Shown here: positions 63,577 to 64,000 of the stretch, piece by piece | How positions within the stretch are numbered: position 1 is the first letter of the stretch | Layout of the letters: the number at the start of each line of letters is the position of its first letter | Assembly: GCA_001314905.1 (NCBI GenBank) | Contig: LJZT01000007.1 | Span: 1-64,000, forward strand | Origin: Phormidium sp. OSCR | GTDB lineage: Bacteria > Cyanobacteriota > Cyanobacteriia > Cyanobacteriales > Geitlerinemataceae | Length of the DNA: 64,000 bases | Direction: 5' to 3' | The notes under the pieces: generated by a model | Databases searched by the model: none | Seen by the model: only the letters and a program-made list of their open reading frames with translations | Told to the model about the DNA's origin: nothing | Program-made: the position numbers and the translations under genes

Positions 63577-63924
63577 ATGGAAATTAAGACGGACGATTAT
63601 TGTATTTGCTACGACCCGGAGACGACGACGGTATCCTGTCAAGGTTCACTCCGACTCAGTGGAATGGCTGAATATGCTCCCATTGCGGAACTTCTCGATG
63701 AGGTCGCAAGTCGAGAGCAATCGCCGGTGGTTCTCGATTTACAAGGGCTAGAATTTCTCAATAGTTCGGGCATTAGTATGCTCTCGAAATTTGTGATTAA
63801 GGTTCGCCATAAAAAAACTGTGACGATGATTGTCCGTGGCTCGAAAGGGATTCCCTGGCAAGGAAAATCTTTGAAAAATTTACAACGGTTAATGCCATCT
63901 CTCACCCTAGAATGGGACGAGTAG
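63577..63924 (+). CDS. STAS-domain anti-sigma-factor antagonist (slr1659-like)
   Basis: 115 aa. STAS fold with the phosphosite loop VVLDLQGLEFLNSSGISML (51-69): the Ser pair 63/64 matches the Ser that is phosphorylated in SpoIIAA-type proteins. The C-terminal MIVRGSKGIPWQGKSLKNLQRL is typical of the group. It is the expected substrate of the upstream kinase and the two phosphatases. 230 bp separate it from the kinase gene, enough for a separate promoter, but all four genes run in the same direction. Confidence 0.82.
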   Translation: MEIKTDDYCICYDPETTTVSCQGSLRLSGMAEYAPIAELLDEVASREQSPVVLDLQGLEFLNSSGISMLSKFVIKVRHKKTVTMIVRGSKGIPWQGKSLKNLQRLMPSLTLEWDE

Positions 63925-63935
63925 GTCGAAACCCA

Positions 63936-63954
63936 GCAACTCTGATTGAGTTGC
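63936..63954 (+). terminator. Weak hairpin after the STAS gene
   Basis: Seven-bp perfect stem GCAACTC / GAGTTGC with a 5-nt loop, 12 bp after the stop codon of the STAS gene. There is no T run, so it may not terminate transcription. Confidence 0.35.
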
Positions 63955-64000
63955 CCTTGGAAAATCTCTCATCACAGTGATACGATGGGGGTCTGTCTAA

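Overview
The window is a gene-dense stretch of a cyanobacterial chromosome. The evidence is the cytochrome f and Rieske pair (petC-petA), a plastocyanin gene, cyanobacterial-type families (DUF1997, DUF3067, DUF2358, DUF1822, plant/cyanobacterial IspH, DapL, an ArsM/ArsS pair), an NtcA box in front of an ammonium transporter gene, and very many copies of the HIP1 palindrome GCGATCGC. Abundant heptanucleotide repeats between genes and the gene content fit a filamentous, Oscillatoriales-like (Phormidium/Geitlerinema/Sodalinema type) organism, but the genus is a guess. I saw no rRNA, tRNA, CRISPR array, transposase or prophage.

Layout. 0.1-9.4 kb (all minus strand): a membrane glycosyltransferase, a peptidoglycan-binding GH19-like lytic enzyme, a Gfo/Idh/MocA oxidoreductase, a MIF-like tautomerase, a flavin-reductase-like protein, DUF1997, YciI, an alpha/beta hydrolase, then petC-petA. 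9.7-20.8 kb: DUF3067, MscS channel, methyltransferase, nagA/purE (divergent), amt1 with an NtcA box, SGNH hydrolase, ispH, and a sigma-factor-like/DUF1822 pair. 21-25.5 kb: a lipoprotein and two tandem RTX paralogs sharing a C-terminal domain. 26-37.5 kb: speA, hrcA, aroK, a methyltransferase, argB, a UbiB kinase, comB, dapL and an M50 metalloprotease. 37.6-40.6 kb: the arsenic genes arsS and arsM, and an OmpR-type regulator. 40.8-48.2 kb: a large GAF/PAS histidine kinase, a CheY-like regulator, two small membrane proteins, a methyltransferase and an MCP-like transducer. 48.5-58.4 kb: a Get3/ArsA ATPase with an HSP20-like tail, DUF2358, petE, a GPH sugar symporter, a GluR0-like glutamate-receptor channel, a TPMT-like methyltransferase, an SLH-WG repeat protein, and a desaturase-methyltransferase pair.

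The most striking locus is at the right end (58.7-63.9 kb). Two SpoIIE/PP2C phosphatases with nearly parallel catalytic domains are followed by a small HATPase-type kinase/anti-sigma protein and a STAS protein. The second phosphatase is fused to a complete Amt ammonium-transporter domain through an Amt-like cytosolic tail, a linker and a PAS domain. The twin histidines and other pore residues of Amt are kept. I read this as a partner-switching system in which external or transported ammonium controls dephosphorylation of the STAS protein.

Intergenic DNA is marked by two repeat families that occur together. One is a set of heptamer tandem repeats (units such as GGGAACA, GGCAAGA, GGGAATA, GTGAATA, GTTAATA). 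The other is a 28-39 bp palindrome-containing element with at least ten copies in both orientations. One copy lies inside a MITE-like element with terminal inverted repeats flanked by 12-bp direct repeats.
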